Positions 63,210-64,000 of a stretch of 64,000 nucleotides of DNA are shown here, in pieces. Position 1 is the stretch's first letter, and every line of letters begins with the position of its first letter. The translations under genes and the position numbers were made by a program. A model generated the notes under the pieces. That model was not told where the DNA came from. It did no database searches and saw only the letters and a list, made by a program, of their open reading frames with translations. The stretch comes from Myroides oncorhynchi. GTDB taxonomy: Bacteria > Bacteroidota > Bacteroidia > Flavobacteriales > Flavobacteriaceae. The stretch is from the NCBI RefSeq assembly GCF_020905415.1, contig NZ_JAJJMP010000001.1:2243501-2307500 (forward strand), in the 5' to 3' direction.

Positions 63210-64000
63210 ATGAAGAAATATTTATTTAGTATTACAGTTACTGTTTTAACAGTTTTAGGAACACTAGCTCAGGATAAAATAGAGGTCATGAGATATGAAT
63301 ATGAAGTTACATTTAAACCATCTGTTAAGTCAGACGAAATGTTTACAGAGTCTGTATTTTTAGATGTATGGGATACTTCTTCTCGATTTTATTCTAAAGG
63401 GTATGCTACTCGAGTGGAAAGTTTAGCCAACCCTAAGAATAAAGGACTAATAGGTAAATCTGTTAGTATGCCTGACGAGCTCACTGATTTTGAAGCAGTA
63501 GTAGTGAGAGATAATAATAAGTTATTCTATGTGCAACAGGTTACAGGTACTATGCTTAAAGTAGAGAGTCTAATCAATCAAGTGAAATGGACGTTAGAAG
63601 AAGAAATAGAACAATATGAAGGAATGAAAGTGCAGAAAGCAGTAGGAGAGTTAAGTGGACGAACGTGGACAGTATGGTTTACTACAGAGGTACCAGTAAT
63701 AGAGGGGCCTTATAAGTTTAAGAATTTGCCTGGTTTTGTGGTCAAAGCAAAAGATGATAAAGGGGATTATACTTTTGAGTTTCGAAAGAGTGAAAAGGCA
63801 CAAGTACCAGTTCATTTTTATGAATATGAAAAAGCAAGTTTATCTAAAGAAAGTGAGCTGGTTAAAATTAGAAATGTGAGAGCAAATATGACTTCAAAGC
63901 AGAGTTTAGCTGCACAACGAATAGTTATAGTAGAAGAAGATACAATTGAGAATCAACAAAAGATGAATCAGAAAATAGGAGATAATACGAATTATATAGA
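63210..64000 (+). CDS. GLPGLI family secreted protein, third copy, cut by the window end
   Basis: The frame opens at ATG 63210, 17 nt after the second copy, and stays open to base 64000 (263 codons). The product starts MKKYLFSITVTVLTVLGTLA with a signal peptide. It carries EGMKVQKAVGELSGRTWTVW and YKFKNLPGFVVKAKDDKGDY, again matching its neighbours closely in the core while the flanks differ more than between copies one and two. The gene end and any further copies lie outside the window. Confidence 0.92.
   Translation, partial: MKKYLFSITVTVLTVLGTLAQDKIEVMRYEYEVTFKPSVKSDEMFTESVFLDVWDTSSRFYSKGYATRVESLANPKNKGLIGKSVSMPDELTDFEAVVVRDNNKLFYVQQVTGTMLKVESLINQVKWTLEEEIEQYEGMKVQKAVGELSGRTWTVWFTTEVPVIEGPYKFKNLPGFVVKAKDDKGDYTFEFRKSEKAQVPVHFYEYEKASLSKESELVKIRNVRANMTSKQSLAAQRIVIVEEDTIENQQKMNQKIGDNTNYI

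Overview
The window is a chromosomal segment of a low-GC Bacteroidota bacterium, most likely a Flavobacteriaceae member close to Myroides. The genus is inferred; the family is well supported. Support comes from: promoters of the TTG-N18..20-TAnnTTTG type (nusB, rpmH, rplS, trmD); families typical of this group (GLPGLI proteins, the DUF3276 PUR-like protein, DUF1573, a DUF4374 lipoprotein, an ISAon1-type transposase, a cyclophilin-FKBP fusion); and almost no Shine-Dalgarno sequences. No rRNA or tRNA gene, CRISPR array or replication origin was seen.

Layout. 1-5.2 kb: rplS and trmD (both minus), an EmrE-like SMR pump, an MFS exporter, a dual-family immunophilin and a PLP threonine/serine dehydratase. 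5.2-11.7 kb (minus): an EamA exporter, a membrane-anchored FMN glutamate-synthase-like protein, a ClC antiporter controlled by a fluoride riboswitch, a PUR-like protein and an MsbA-like ABC exporter. 11.9-15.8 kb: nusB-DUF1573-yajC facing gap and lipA. 15.8-17.1 kb: a gene-free stretch with a GC-rich core. 17-32.9 kb: nhaA, an ABC-F ATPase, a TolC/HlyD/ABC-2 efflux operon with no ATPase, two poorly known proteins, a PPK2 kinase, a MATE pump, meaB and an Fsr-like exporter. 33-43.5 kb (minus): mgtE, rmuC, carB (without its C-terminal regulatory domain), rpmH (L34) and leuACDB. 43.7-49.8 kb is the accessory part: a helical-repeat protein, a cobalamin riboswitch in front of a hotdog thioesterase, two copies of a palindromic MITE-like repeat, a complete 1,414-bp insertion sequence with 8-bp target duplication, and unknown secreted and membrane proteins. 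50-54.2 kb: ferredoxin, a LuxC-type acyl-CoA reductase, serC, a SerA-like protein that has lost its catalytic residues, and a DUF937 protein. 54.5-58.2 kb: a TonB receptor plus DUF4374 lipoprotein resembling XusA/XusB of xenosiderophore uptake. 58.3-64 kb: a CPBP membrane protease, an ElaA-type acetyltransferase, a second MATE pump and three tandem GLPGLI paralogues, the last cut by the window end.

By function the window combines housekeeping genes (translation, pyrimidine/arginine precursor supply, leucine and serine synthesis, lipoate, glycolysis) with many exporters: SMR, two MFS, EamA, ABC, TolC/HlyD/ABC-2 and two MATE. The most notable items are the fluoride riboswitch with its ClC-F type antiporter, the cobalamin riboswitch with no obvious B12 gene behind it, the three-copy palindromic repeat family (one copy has a perfect 42-bp central palindrome), and the intact but apparently catalytically dead SerA-like gene downstream of serC.
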